Shown here: piece by piece, positions 1-11,700 of the stretch
Layout of the letters: every line of letters begins with the position of its first letter
Position numbering within the stretch: the first letter of the stretch is position 1
From: Echinarachnius parma
Lineage: Eukaryota; Echinodermata; Echinoidea; Clypeasteroida; Echinarachniidae
Assembly (NCBI GenBank): GCA_037951105.1
Contig: JBAMJV010010647.1
Coordinates: forward strand, 62,001-126,000
DNA length: 64,000 bases
Reading direction: 5' to 3'
The notes under the pieces: generated by a model
What the model was told of the DNA's origin: nothing
Seen by the model: the letters and a program-made list of their open reading frames with translations, nothing else
Databases searched by the model: none
Translations under genes and position numbers: made by a program

Positions 1-1164
1 TCGATTGTAAAGCTGCAATCAATTGCAAGTCAGAAAATATGCACATTCGAACCAATCAGACTTGAGCATTTAGTCACATGATCTAGCTTGCATTGGATTT
101 GCAACTGTATTGATTGCAACTCTTTTTGCGAAGGAGCCTATACGTGATAGGGATGATGTACTTAGATACGTAATAGAGAGCAAACATGGCAGAGTTTGGC
201 TTAATTTTTACTGAACTGTCATACATGGTCGGCTCCATTGTGTATGACAGTTAACGTAAATAAAAAAGCCCCCCAAAATGCAATATATTTCGAAATACCA
301 TTATTTATCATGAACCGCATCGATATATTGTTTTATCGATGATGTAAAATCAACGAAATTCACGTAGTGGACATAAAAGTACATGTATAGTAACATGCAC
401 ACATATGTAAAAGTGTTCTACATAATAGTGCGTAGTCCGATATTTCTTTTTTCAATTACCTAAAAAACAAAAAAACAATCCAAAGTTATTCGCAAAACAA
501 GTTCGGTATGTGATATAAATATACAATTGTATACTGAAAAAACGTAACAAAAGAATCAAAATCACTAGGCAGAACATTTGAAGAAAAAAAAACATCAACC
601 AATATAACCTTCGACTTTAAAGGATTTGTTTGAGTTTTTCTTTGACTGGATTTTGAGTTATTTGCAGAATCGGAATTTACTTTTTTTCCGAAATAAGAAT
701 GAAAAACGTTACACATGCAGAGTCAGAAAAAACAGCTGTGCACAATTCATTGTAAATAAATGCAATAAACTCGGAGGGATGGCCCATTCAATGCTATCTT
801 TATATACATGGCTGTTCTTCAATTTTGGTCTCAGGGGGTTATACTGCACAAAGTATGCCAAAACCATGAAAACGATTACGTCATTCTTTGTAATACATTT
901 GAGACACATGCGATCAAACCTACCACCAAAAAAGAAAAACTATGATAAAAACAAATTATGATTCTTTTAATCTCACCTTCAAAACCACATTTGATATACG
1001 CGACAGAAATGGATCATTTAAAGGCAGTGGTTCTTTTGTTATCTGATAAAAACTTTATTTATATATTTACAAAAAACAGTATGAATAGGAAAATAGATCT
1101 TTCGGCCTTTGCTTCTGATTGAGCCTTTTGATTTCAACGTCAGAACACCAAAAATAGACAATTA
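1..1164. other. Intergenic AT-rich DNA, no gene recognised
   Basis: No exon-like or repeat structure was recognised here. Open frames of up to about 110 codons are AT-rich and look like chance. The segment could hold the promoter or a non-coding first exon of the TRPC gene, but nothing seen supports that. Confidence 0.5.
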
Positions 1165-1169
1165 ATTGA

Positions 1170-1249
<80 letters not shown>

Positions 1250-1320
1250 TAATAGATATTTAAAGAGCGCTTATTGCAATGAGCCTCTATGCGCTATATT
1301 ATGAAATTAAGAAAATACAA
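1165..1320. repeat. (AAT)n microsatellite with SINE-like 3' sequence
   Basis: About 26 tandem AAT units (about 1171-1248), followed by tttaaagagcgcttattgca and gcctctatgcgct. A trinucleotide tail attached to a fixed sequence suggests a retroposon end, but the rest of such an element was not identified. Confidence 0.7.
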
Positions 1321-1531
1321 CTATTGAAAAAGTTGAGGTTGGAACCGGATCTCCTGTGAGTATAATTGTAAAAAAAGAAAAAAAAAACATAAAAAGCATC
1401 ACCATGAATAAGCTGGGCATTAGAAGGGGAAAACAGCAACTTGTGCTGGTATAGGCATATACTTAAATATTATTAAACCCTTTACGTGCTAGACTCGAAA
1501 CGATATGCGGGCAAGATGAGTGTGTTGCTAA

Positions 1532-1802
1532 AGCCCTCGTCACATATCACCGGATAGGTTAACGGACCCTCGACGGAGAGCAACATTTTTCAATCCGTTC
1601 GTCTCCGTTCGTCTCCGTTCGTTTGCGTTTCTTACCCGTTTCTTGTGCGGCGAATGCGTTCCTTGTCAGGCGATGTCCCTTGGTTTATCTGGCGGAAGAT
1701 TTTGTGCATGCAGCTGTGGAGACAACTTTCACCACCGGATGTCGCAAATTTTCTATCCGCCGGGCATCAGTTTACGCTATCCGGTGATATGGGACAACAC
1801 CC
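1532..1802. mobile_element. MITE with CCGGATAG/CTATCCGG termini
   Basis: Left terminus ccctcgtcacatatcaccgg and right terminus ccggtgatatgggacaacac are imperfect inverted copies. The inside is coding-free and contains three cgtctccgtt-type repeats. A related element lies at 38894-39119. Confidence 0.65.
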
Positions 1803-1804
1803 TT

Positions 1805-2110
1805 AAAGGGACTTAGTAACATTGTCCAACTCCTCAAAACTTACTTTGAACTCTAGTGGTTCTCATATACCTTATCATATTCACATCAACAATAAAAACA
1901 CGGGACAGGTTTAGGTTTTTCAAATTTCCATTTCGTTCAAAAGATATTTACGATTGAAGTGTTCAGATATGAATTGTCTACGGGATAATTTCATGCCGTG
2001 TACAAAGTAAGTACAATGGGTGAGTGAATATCACTTTGCATTGTTGCTCATATCTCAGCCCCAAGAACATCAAATTAACGTGAAATGTTCACAAATACTT
2101 TGTGTGTGTG
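1805..2110 (+). mobile_element. Dispersed ~385-bp repeat family A, copy 1 (5' part)
   Basis: Starts aagggacttagtaacattgt, followed by the family core (gggacaggttt, gatatttacgattgaagtgt, tgtacaaagtaagt). The 3' part is replaced by a (GT)n-rich stretch from 2101. Fuller copies are at 27880-28260 and 35083-35465, with one reversed at 15909-16287. Confidence 0.75.
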
Positions 2111-2550
2111 TGTGTTTGTATTTATATGTGTGTGTGTGTGTCTTAGTGCTCTCGTGCGTTTGTGTGCGTGTTTGTGTTGCATAAACCTGGATGATTCAAA
2201 CCATTTCCTCAAAAATAATGGTTAATGTGAACCCCTTCCTAAATTAAATATTCAATAGAGAGGATACCAGAAGCAATCTAAAAGTCACTTCGGGTATTTT
2301 GCACGATTGTGGTGGTTTGATAGATATTACATTTCATATTGATGACATTTCTAATAAAAGTCAAGCCCGAGACTTCTATTCTAATGACCCTTTTTGAGGA
2401 TATTTCAACGGATGTTGATACAAAAGTTTTGTATGTGCGCTACATAATTCAGTTTTACTCTACCTCGCAAGAATTATTTGTAAAGCGCCTCCTTTATCAA
2501 ATATTTACCATATCTTTAAAATCTATCACACCTGGATATCGAGTACTTAT

Positions 2551-2960
2551 TTAGCATTGGTGCACATCACGAACACTCATGCAGGAAGAACATTTTATTC
2601 GTGTGTATAGAGTACAGAAGCCATGACGTCATAAAAACACTTTTTTAGAATGTTCAAATTTGGACTTCATTTTCAGAAAGAGCATAACAAATAATGTCCA
2701 AAAACCGAAAATCAAAGGAATGTGTTACGTATTGGCTGAGATATGCCCATCTGAATGAATTTTACTTCAATGGGCAATCAGTGTTATAATGCACTGGTTC
2801 CTAAATTTATGCTCTTTCTAAAAATGAAGTCCAATTTTGAAAATTCAAAAAAAAATGTTTATGACATCATTTATGACATCACACTTCACCACTCTATATT
2901 ATACCAGCTATTTACAGGAAGTAACGATTTCTTAGAACGATGTAAATATTAATTCCCAAT
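2551..2960. mobile_element. Fold-back element around 2.55-2.96 kb
   Basis: The arms 2622-2688 and 2804-2872 are inverted copies (gacgtcataaaaacac against tttatgacatcat; ggacttcattttcagaaaga against ttctaaaaatgaagtcc). There is no coding capacity. Confidence 0.65.
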
Positions 2961-4479
2961 TGGTGTACTTTATGCGGGGAAATTATGTTATATTTCATCG
3001 ACATGTTTCACCTTGGAAAAATGATAATCAGTATTACAACCCATTGTGATTCAATAACATCATGGGCGAGTGCGATGTCAGTGCAGGCTACCATCAAAAG
3101 TTTCTTACGAGTCCGGGTATAGCTGACAACAATATCTACCCATTGCCTACGTAAACCTCGTAGGTCTGGCATAAGCTCTATGGGAATTGCCAAATCTAGT
3201 AAGGAACCGGTTAATATCACACGTACATATGAAGAGTTTAGTTCCAAAAGGTACTCAGTCGACTTTCAGTAAAGATTGAGTAAATTATATCGGTACATTA
3301 ATTAGGTAGGAAACTATATCTCGAAAACTAAATATTAGGATAAATTACACAATCAACATCAAAACATAGATCATTCCATTTTCGCATTTCTAAAGAAAGT
3401 TGGACAAAAAAACCTGCTTTTAAAGTGGCTTTATCGCCTTCTGGAATCGAGCTCTTCATATAAAGCTGGCTATGATATTATACACGGCATGTCACTGCGT
3501 ATTTAATGGAACTATACATAAAATATAACGTTCCATTTTTCATGTTCTTGAAACTGATCCAACTATTCCCGACCATAAAACTATACTGCATTGTATACGT
3601 GCGGACACTTTCGCTCTCTAGTAATAGGTTTCTTTTTTCGAGAAAGAACTTTAAAATAAGCGTGCCAGCGGTTTCTGCAGTAATATAGTGCGCCGATAAC
3701 TTGTGTTAATGTGAGTGAATTTCAAACGCGGCCTTACAACTTTCTTGCATACGTGTCTTTGTTACGTATTACTATTTCGACCTTATATAGGTCAAACGAA
3801 CACAGCCAAAGACACTTTCTTTTCTGACAAAAAACAATAATAATCAGCAGCAGCAGCACAGCATCCGAGCAGCAACATCAGCAGGATAAATACCAACATC
3901 AAGTTTTTAATGTAGTTGACCTAAACGTACATAATTATAAACTTCAACTCAAAGAGTGCGAATACATTAACCTTTTACGCAGCATTTCTCCTACCCTTAT
4001 ATTTGTGAAAATAATGCGGACAGCCTGGGAGAAAAATCATACACAGTTTCTATACATTTTGAGCGTATTATTATTTGCCATTTGTATTTCCCTGTTAGGG
4101 CGAGTGGACTGCAGCACATAACATTAATCTGCCAACATTACCGCATTTCTGTTTTGGACCGAATTATAATTACACACAACATTCGTTTTGTTTGCATCTC
4201 CGATAGAGGGGTAAGTTCAATGAGCATTATCAGGATTATTTATAATTTATAATGACGTTTATGATTATTATACAATACACTTTTGTTTAATTGTAATATT
4301 ACATTTCGAAATGCATTCTTATTCGCTTAGACGTCTGATTCCTGCTTATTATTTCCCCCTTTTCGACTATGTTCCAGCCTCCGCCTCCTACGCCTATGAT
4401 CGCGCGTATGCAGACGTTCACATCACGTCGCTAGGGATACAAATCACCAAAAATGTCTTCTTTTCTTTTATCACAGACA
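2961..4479. other. Non-coding stretch upstream of TRPC
   Basis: No exon recognised. Positions about 3395-3470 resemble about 14300-14385 (aagttggacaaa followed by ttctggaatcgagctcttca), so this is another low-copy dispersed repeat. A short cagcagcagc tract lies at 3845-3860. Confidence 0.45.
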
Positions 4480-5200
4480 CAGGAGCGAAGCGACAACCCA
4501 TCAGCGTGCCCGGGTTTTTATGGCTGGGGGGGGGGGGGGGGGGGGTTAGGGGGCCCCAAAGCTTTTGAATTCAGCTGTTTAGAAATTGGAAGATTATTAA
4601 GTGTACATTACAAGCATCATGTTATGAGCTGGGCTTTGTCCAATATGAACTTTAGCCTGATAGATACATATTTGCAAGTATCTGATGGAACCCTGAATAG
4701 CATCAGTCATGGGATACCCATATTGGGAAGCTTATTGGGGGTGCAGGGGGCGAAGCCCCCAGAAGCTTTGGGATTTGTAATATCCAGAAATACAATTATC
4801 TATTGAATAGTTAGCTCAATTTTAGTGAGCGAAGCGCAGACGCACAGTGGGCCAGGATCGCCTGAAAGTTTGCCAAGAGAGAAGTCCTGAATAAAACTAT
4901 TTAATGAGTACAGGGCTGGGACTGGGTCAAATAACCTTAATGGGGGTTCCAGGGGCGCAGCCCCGGAAATTTTTGGATTTGGGCAGTTTAGCATTATCAA
5001 AAAGTGGTTTAAAGAAGACAATAGTAACAACTTCCATTCATGAGAGGGGGCAATGCTTCTTAATTCTAATGTTATTATATATTTTTGAACCCCAAATATT
5101 GGGGGGGGGGGGGGATGATAATACAGGCCATCCCCCCCACCTGAAATATTAGGGGGGGGGGGGTATATCCCCCCCATCCCCCCCGTGATCGACGCCCCTG
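4480..5200. repeat. G- and C-run-rich degenerate element
   Basis: Contains G or C runs of 10-20 bases (4523-4544, 5100-5114, 5151-5162, 5166-5182) and gggggcgaagccccc/ggggcgcagcccc palindromes like those at 36060-36140. It ends gtgatcgacgcccctgaatt. This looks like a decayed member of the run-rich element class seen at 17373-18036 and 24288-24500. Confidence 0.55.
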
Positions 5201-5214
5201 AATTATGATGACTT

Positions 5215-5440
5215 ACCAGGCTACAGAGGTTGAGTTGATCGTGGCAACGATTCATACTCTGATCTCTCATGTCTACAACTTTACTTTTCATCCTGTACCT
5301 CTAGTTTTTTTCTTCTTTTCTTTCTTCATATTTTAAATCTTTAGGATAACATACTAGTTTAACATGAGCAAGATCACAATGTAACCATGACGAAGAAGGG
5401 GAAAGGCAAGGCCAAGTTAAGACACACATCCCATCGCTAT
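5215..5440 (+). pseudogene. Decayed upstream copy of TRPC exon 1
   Basis: The segment from the intron side through a pyrimidine tract, an acceptor (near 5343), the UTR and an ATG at 5387 repeats the sequence ending in exon 1, offset by about 210-226 bp. The copied reading frame keeps about ten codons (MTKKGKGKAK) and then diverges, with no donor. It carries only the 5' part of the exon. Confidence 0.75.
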
Positions 5441-5599
5441 AGGCTACAGAGGTTGAGTCGATTATGGCAACAAAAATACTCTGTTCTCTCTCATGTCTAG
5501 AACTTTACTTTTTCATCCTGTTCTTCTGATTCTTTTCCTTTTTTCTTCACATTTTAGGACAACATACTAGTTTAACGTGAGCAAGATCACACAGTAACA

Positions 5600-5734
5600 A
5601 TGCCGAAGAAGGGGAAAGGCAAGGGTAAGGTGAGACAGCGGATGATGACTTACACAGCCCATCGTGACGGGGATGAAGGGTCCAAAGACGATCTCGCCTT
5701 CCTTCAAATCGTAGCCATGGGAAACATGCCCAAG
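5600..5734 (+). CDS. TRPC: TRPC exon 1 (start codon exon)
   Basis: Codes residues 1-45, a lysine/glycine-rich N-terminus leading into the first ankyrin helix ([14 protein letters not shown]). The ATG at 5600 is the first in the exon and the frame runs in phase 0 to the donor at 5735 (gtgagt). The likely acceptor is 5556-5557 after a long pyrimidine tract, so about 42 nt of this exon would be 5' UTR. The start is supported by a decayed upstream copy that begins at the equivalent ATG (5387). Confidence 0.8.
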
Positions 5735-8700
5735 GTGAGTAGAAAACACAACTATTAGTTATTATTATTCAGAGGCAAGACATGAACGTAAAATAATGGC
5801 CTTTAATAATATCATTAACTAGTAGAAATATGCGAACAAGGATTAGGTGCTGATATGTCATTTCAAAGTTGACGAATTTAACACGGGAACATTCGATTGG
5901 TTATCTATATAGATGATGTGATAGAAACAACATGACACATCTTTAAAATCATCAATATTAAAACAAATATCAGAAACGAGAATGACAACAAAAGTTGCTG
6001 TCGAGAAGAGATTTGATAATTTTACCGGATTTATAAAATGCTGGAATGGAATAAAAATGGTCATGTTTGTAGCAAAAATATATGTAGATGAATACTTCTG
6101 GATTACAAGTAAAGAGGCAACAGTGATCATAATGTGAGTGCCGTATAGCTGTTAAAGGAACTAAAGAATACAACGTACTTTGGCACTTGTTCCATAGTTG
6201 ATGACTTGTAAAATAGGTCTGCCGAAAAAAACTCCATGAAAATAAACACAGAAGTGATTTTAGACTAATTTTCTGATGCCAAATCTCACTTAGCAGCCAG
6301 TTTATGCCCCACCCACATTTAGGGTCCAGAATCGGCAGCGTGATTGACATGTGATTGACAATTCATTGGCTTACGTCATCTACAGAATTTAGTTCATTAG
6401 TCCGTTCTTTAGATGACTTCACATTTTGGCGATTTAAAAGGGGCGTTCCCAGGACAACTAGATATTGACTAATTACCCCAAAATTGATTGATTTCATGGG
6501 AAATGACTGCCAAATTCTTTTTCTTGAAGACAAATTACGTATAGAGAGCCTAATTGTGAACATTAGGCCATCTAGACGCTGTAGTTCCTTTAAGGATCAG
6601 TCTCCATACAAAATGTTGCTCCCCGGTCCGTCTGTCACGTGTCTGATTTGAATGTGTTAATATTACAAAAGCCTTTTCAAAATTCATAATCATGCGTTAA
6701 CGATACAGTTAACAGTCTACCCGAAACAAACTACTCACATAATCATATCTAAATGATATCGCTCGATTTGTCCCGTAGAGCGAAACATGTACACTTATAG
6801 ACTTCTTAGCAAACTGAATATCCTTTCAGGTCATTGTAGGTGGGTGTGTGTGTATATGCTAATCATGTAATAAAACGTGTCTAATGTTAAAGGTAATTCA
6901 GATTCGTCAAATGAGATGCGCGGCGCCATCTTGCATACGCGTTGCGCACGGTGCGTAATGCACGTTAGCTCAGTGTCATGCGGTGCGCGCAAACTAGCCC
7001 AGTTCAAAATGGCGACCCGCTATGTAGCATCCCCACGCTTGATGCCCTTTAACCATTGTTCAGGTTTAGCTCCTGGGCAGTCATTCACGAGAGGATAACC
7101 GTCTATACTTTATAAACATGGATGTTTATTGTTCGAGGGGACTACCACGCAGATAAGAACACTCGCTTAAAATATGCTTTAGTACCGTAATTTGATATTG
7201 AATAGATGTCCAACACTTTGCAAAGGGTTGCTTATTTCATAAACAATGCACTTATAATCACCCGGCATACAGAACCAAATAGGGCAGAGGTTCCGTAAGC
7301 GCCAACCGTTTGTGTGTAAATTCTATACAGTACACATGTACGTTGGGAGACATTAAACAACGTATGTCCTAAACAATAGACTAGTCTTCTTCTGCAGACC
7401 CACGAACGCATAATTGAGTATGATGATGGGTTTCGAATTGCATAATTTTTCTGGAAACTTATTTGTCTGAACTGTTTGGTGGAATGGCTACTATATTTAA
7501 TTTAGTACAACATTATTTTGGGGTGTTAATGGATCCATGTAACAATGTTCAGGTCAAGGAGACAATGGACACGATGACCGCCGATGTCCAGAAGCAACTA
7601 ATGCGGATAACGGACTTCAAGGACCGGACGGCTCTCGAGATCGCCACCGAGTTCGAGCACTACGAGATCGTCGAGTATCTCATCGTCCACTTCGGCCAAC
7701 TGATGGACACGATGCATATCCACGAGTGTCTGATGCTCAGCATCAGCAAAGGCTACTTCCGGATTGCTGAGGTCCTCCTGGACAGTCCATTTTCAGAAGT
7801 GAAAGAAGGTAAGAACAACCTGTTTATGAAATAGTATTTAATGTTTAAAAAAAAATCAAATCATTGATAATTTAGAGCCTAGTCGCTCGATGATCTACTG
7901 AAAACAACCCAGACACGATCAAACAAACAAAAACTTATCATCATCAAAGGTACTTCAGGATCGTTGAGGTCCCCCTAGACAGTCCATATTCCAAAGTGAA
8001 AGAAGGTAGGAACAAACATAATGATTGCACAATCAATTTATATTCGATAGAGGAATATTTAGCTCATTCATTAATTAACCCGCGACAATCACCAATGCAC
8101 GAAGGGTACAACCTAAGTCCATAACGGCTTAGTATCAACAAAGATTACTTCAGGATCACGGAGATCATCCTGTACAGTCCATTGTCCGAGGTGAAAGAAG
8201 GTAAGAACAACAATACTATGCTTTTTTCAATCAATTTATATTGATAGAGAAATATTTAGCTCATTCATTAATTAAACCGCGACAATCACCAATGCAAGAA
8301 GAGTAACAAGAAGGGTGGACAGAGTGTATAATACAGATCCACACACTGTTCAGCATCAACAAGGGCTAGTCTAGGATCACGGAGGTTCTTATTGGCAGTC
8401 CATATTCCGAAGTGAAGTAAGGTCAGTGTATATATCCATTTAAATTGACTAACTAATGAATGAATCAATGAGGTTATAAATACACTTATTCATTTATCAA
8501 ACTCATTTATACAAATCTACCGCGATCTCGCTAATTTCCTGCAAGATCTGAAGGGCCGGTTACATGTACGGTAGTGGACGTAAGTGATCCGTAGGGTAAC
8601 TTACTGTGGGTCAGACGTGGTGTTAGTACGTTAAACTAGGTTAAATTACGTTGAACTACGTTAAGGTACGATGATGAGTCACAGAAGAGTACAGATAAGT

Positions 8701-11700
8701 ACGTTCAAGTACGATAAACTATGCTATAGACTACGCTAACGCGGGTGAAGCTTGCTCACGGACAGGTACGGAGTGACAGTACGTCTGACTACGCTTGCTT
8801 ACGGTAGACTACGGTAGCCACTACGCTAGACTACGCTAAAGAACGTCACTACGGTATATTTAGCAACTTCACACGGAGTATGCAGCCAGCCCGCGGTGTA
8901 GTACAGCCACTGTGTGCTTGATTTTCAAACACAGCAGTTCGGTGAAATTTGTCTAATTTTTTTGCTGAAACATGCCTGGACCATGAGTGCTGATGCTGGT
9001 TTTGTGCACGATTAAGTACGTTAAGGGCCGGTCATACTTATGGTAGGGGACGTAGTGATCCGTAGGGTAATTTAATGTGGGTCAGACGTGGTGTAATTAC
9101 GTTAAACTAGGTTAAACTAAGTTGAACAACGTGGAACTACGTTGAATTACGTTAAGGTACGGTGGTTGGCCACGCAAGGGTACGGATAAGTAAACTACGC
9201 TAGACTACGCTAATGTGGGTACAGCTTGCTCATGGACAGGTACGGAGTGGTACGTCTGACTACACTTGAGTACGAGAGACTGCGGTAGCCACTAGCAACC
9301 CCGCACGGAGTACATAGAGTATAACAGCCAGCCGGTGGTGTGGTACGGCCATTGTGCGCTTGTTTTTTTCAAACATAGCAGTTCTGTGAAATTTGTCTAT
9401 ATTTTTGCTCAAACATGTCTGGATCAAGACTGTCGATGCTGGTTTTGTACACGGTAAAGTACGTTAGAGTACGCTAGAGTACATTTAAGTACGTAACGAA
9501 GTACGTAAGACTACGCTAGACTTCGTTATACTACGTTAGACTACGTTAAACTTCGGTTTAGTACGTTATTACTACGGATGCCTTTAACGTACCGCTCTTT
9601 TGAACATGTTCAAAAATTAAATCGAAGATCACGGCTCTCCCGAGTTAATACCAAGTTAGCATCACGGACAACTACGGTACGATACGGATGCTAGTACGTT
9701 GTTCAACTACCTTCAACTTCGTTCAAATACGATCAACAACGTTAGCCACCACTACGTTCAACTACGTCCACTACCGCAAGTATGACCGGCCTTTAGAGTA
9801 CAATAGGGTACGTTTGAGTACGTTAGGAAGTACGTTAGATTACGTTAAACTACGTTAGACTTCGCTTTAGTACGTTAGCATCACGAATGCCTCTAACATA
9901 CCGCTCTTTTGAACATGTCCAAAAATCAAATCGAAGATCACGGCTCCCCTGAGTTAATACCAAGTTAGCATCACAGACAATTACGGTACGGTACGGATGC
10001 CGGTACGTTCAACTACATTCAACTACGTTTAACTACGTTAGACTCCACTACGTTTAACTACGTTAGACTCCACTACGTTCAACTACGTCCACTACCGTAA
10101 ATGTGACCGGCCCTTTAAAACTCAAATCCACGTTGTCTCAGAATCAACATGGACTACTTTCGGATCTCGGAGGTCCTCCTGGGCAGTCCATATTCTGAAG
10201 AGAAAGTAGGTCAGTACAACTATACAAGTTTATCAATAAGCTAATTTCTACAAAGTAGAAACATCACGACACCTCTGAACTTATGCAAGCACGGAGATCA
10301 TCCTAGATAGTACATAATTATTCAATCCTGGCTATGAGACATCACTACAAAAAAATACAAAATAACTCTTTGGATATTTCAACAGTTCCTAAAGGCGATA
10401 GAGCATGTGTTTTTGAAACTTGAAAAAGCTTAACCAGATACTTCACCTTACATTTGTCTGCTGTTTAGTCCCTGTCAATCATATAATTATTTATTGTTTT
10501 CATTTTATTATGTTGTCATACCGAATGCACTGTATACCATTGACGAGCTAGTGTACTATCTGACCTCTTTACATAAATCGTTATCACAAAAATCAAAGCG
10601 ATCAAGTATATAATAGTGCTCGTTAAGTCTTCACGGAAATATCAAATTCATGGTTGCCGATGAAAATGAAACTGCAGGGAAAAAGACTGGGAAAGTAATT
10701 TCTGTATCAAACGTCAAGTTTACGACGGAAACGACGCGATGATGATCAAACAGAGATGTAGCCAGACCCCACCCTCCTCAGAAGAGCTGGTTGGGGTAGG
10801 GGAGGAGGAGGGGGGGGGGGGGGGGGCGATGATCCACACTAAGATAACTCTTTGTGACGCCTTATACAATTATGTTTATAATACTATTAGTCAAAATAGT
10901 ATGAAGTCGAATGTGTGAAAATAAAATTTCTTGATTTATCAATCCCACAATCAGATGAATTAGTATATTGTTATCACTATTATTACAATAAATTATTACT
11001 ATTATTGTTATTTTAGTTTTTGTTGTTGTTTACATCATCATTATACTATTTGTACTATACATTAATAGTATTAAAAAAAAGTTTTTCTTTATTCATGGGC
11101 ATGACAAACACATATTTGCTTCTTGTGTTTCCTTTATACTCAATTTCATGGGACATTAATAACAAGGTTAGATGATGAAGGAGAAGGAAGAAGGTTTATC
11201 CCCCGCGTGCACTCTCAGTCCCCACATCTACGAGGGTCGTTCATTAAACATTTCCTCTCAACCACTTTCTTTATTATCCTCTACCTTACTATAGGAGGAT
11301 GACATTGCACATGTATATGATAATACATTATCTTTATATAGGACACGTGCATCTCTGACCTCCTAGCAGTTCCTAATTTACAGGTGCTAAGGTGGGGTAA
11401 GGTTCGTTAATGGAGCCAGTTGAATGCAGAGCGGTTATAGGCGGCGGTCCTCCAAATGGTGACCTCCGCTCGCCGCATCGTGTACGTCTTCATATAATTA
11501 TGACGGACACATTTGGTTGCCCAGGAATGGGAGCCGTTTCTATCGATGTCCGACCACACTTAAACTGACCCTCTTACGACGGGATATCCTCCCCATAAGT
11601 CCCTTTCATTTCATCGCATGTCTCTGGCCTCTCTGATCAGGTACATGAGCCCGATGACCGCTCTGCATGCAACTGGTCCCATTGTCAAACCTTACTCCAC

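Noticed and set aside
626..961. A 111-codon open frame near the left edge
   Set aside because: AT-rich composition, poor codon structure and no recognised similarity; probably chance.
3008..3247. A 79-codon minus-strand open frame with balanced composition
   Set aside because: It has no recognisable domain, no flanking splice sites that extend it and no similar copy nearby; not supported as a gene.
4453..5291. Open frames containing GGGGGGG or PPPPPP stretches
   Set aside because: They arise from G- and C-runs in a decayed repeat and have no family resemblance.
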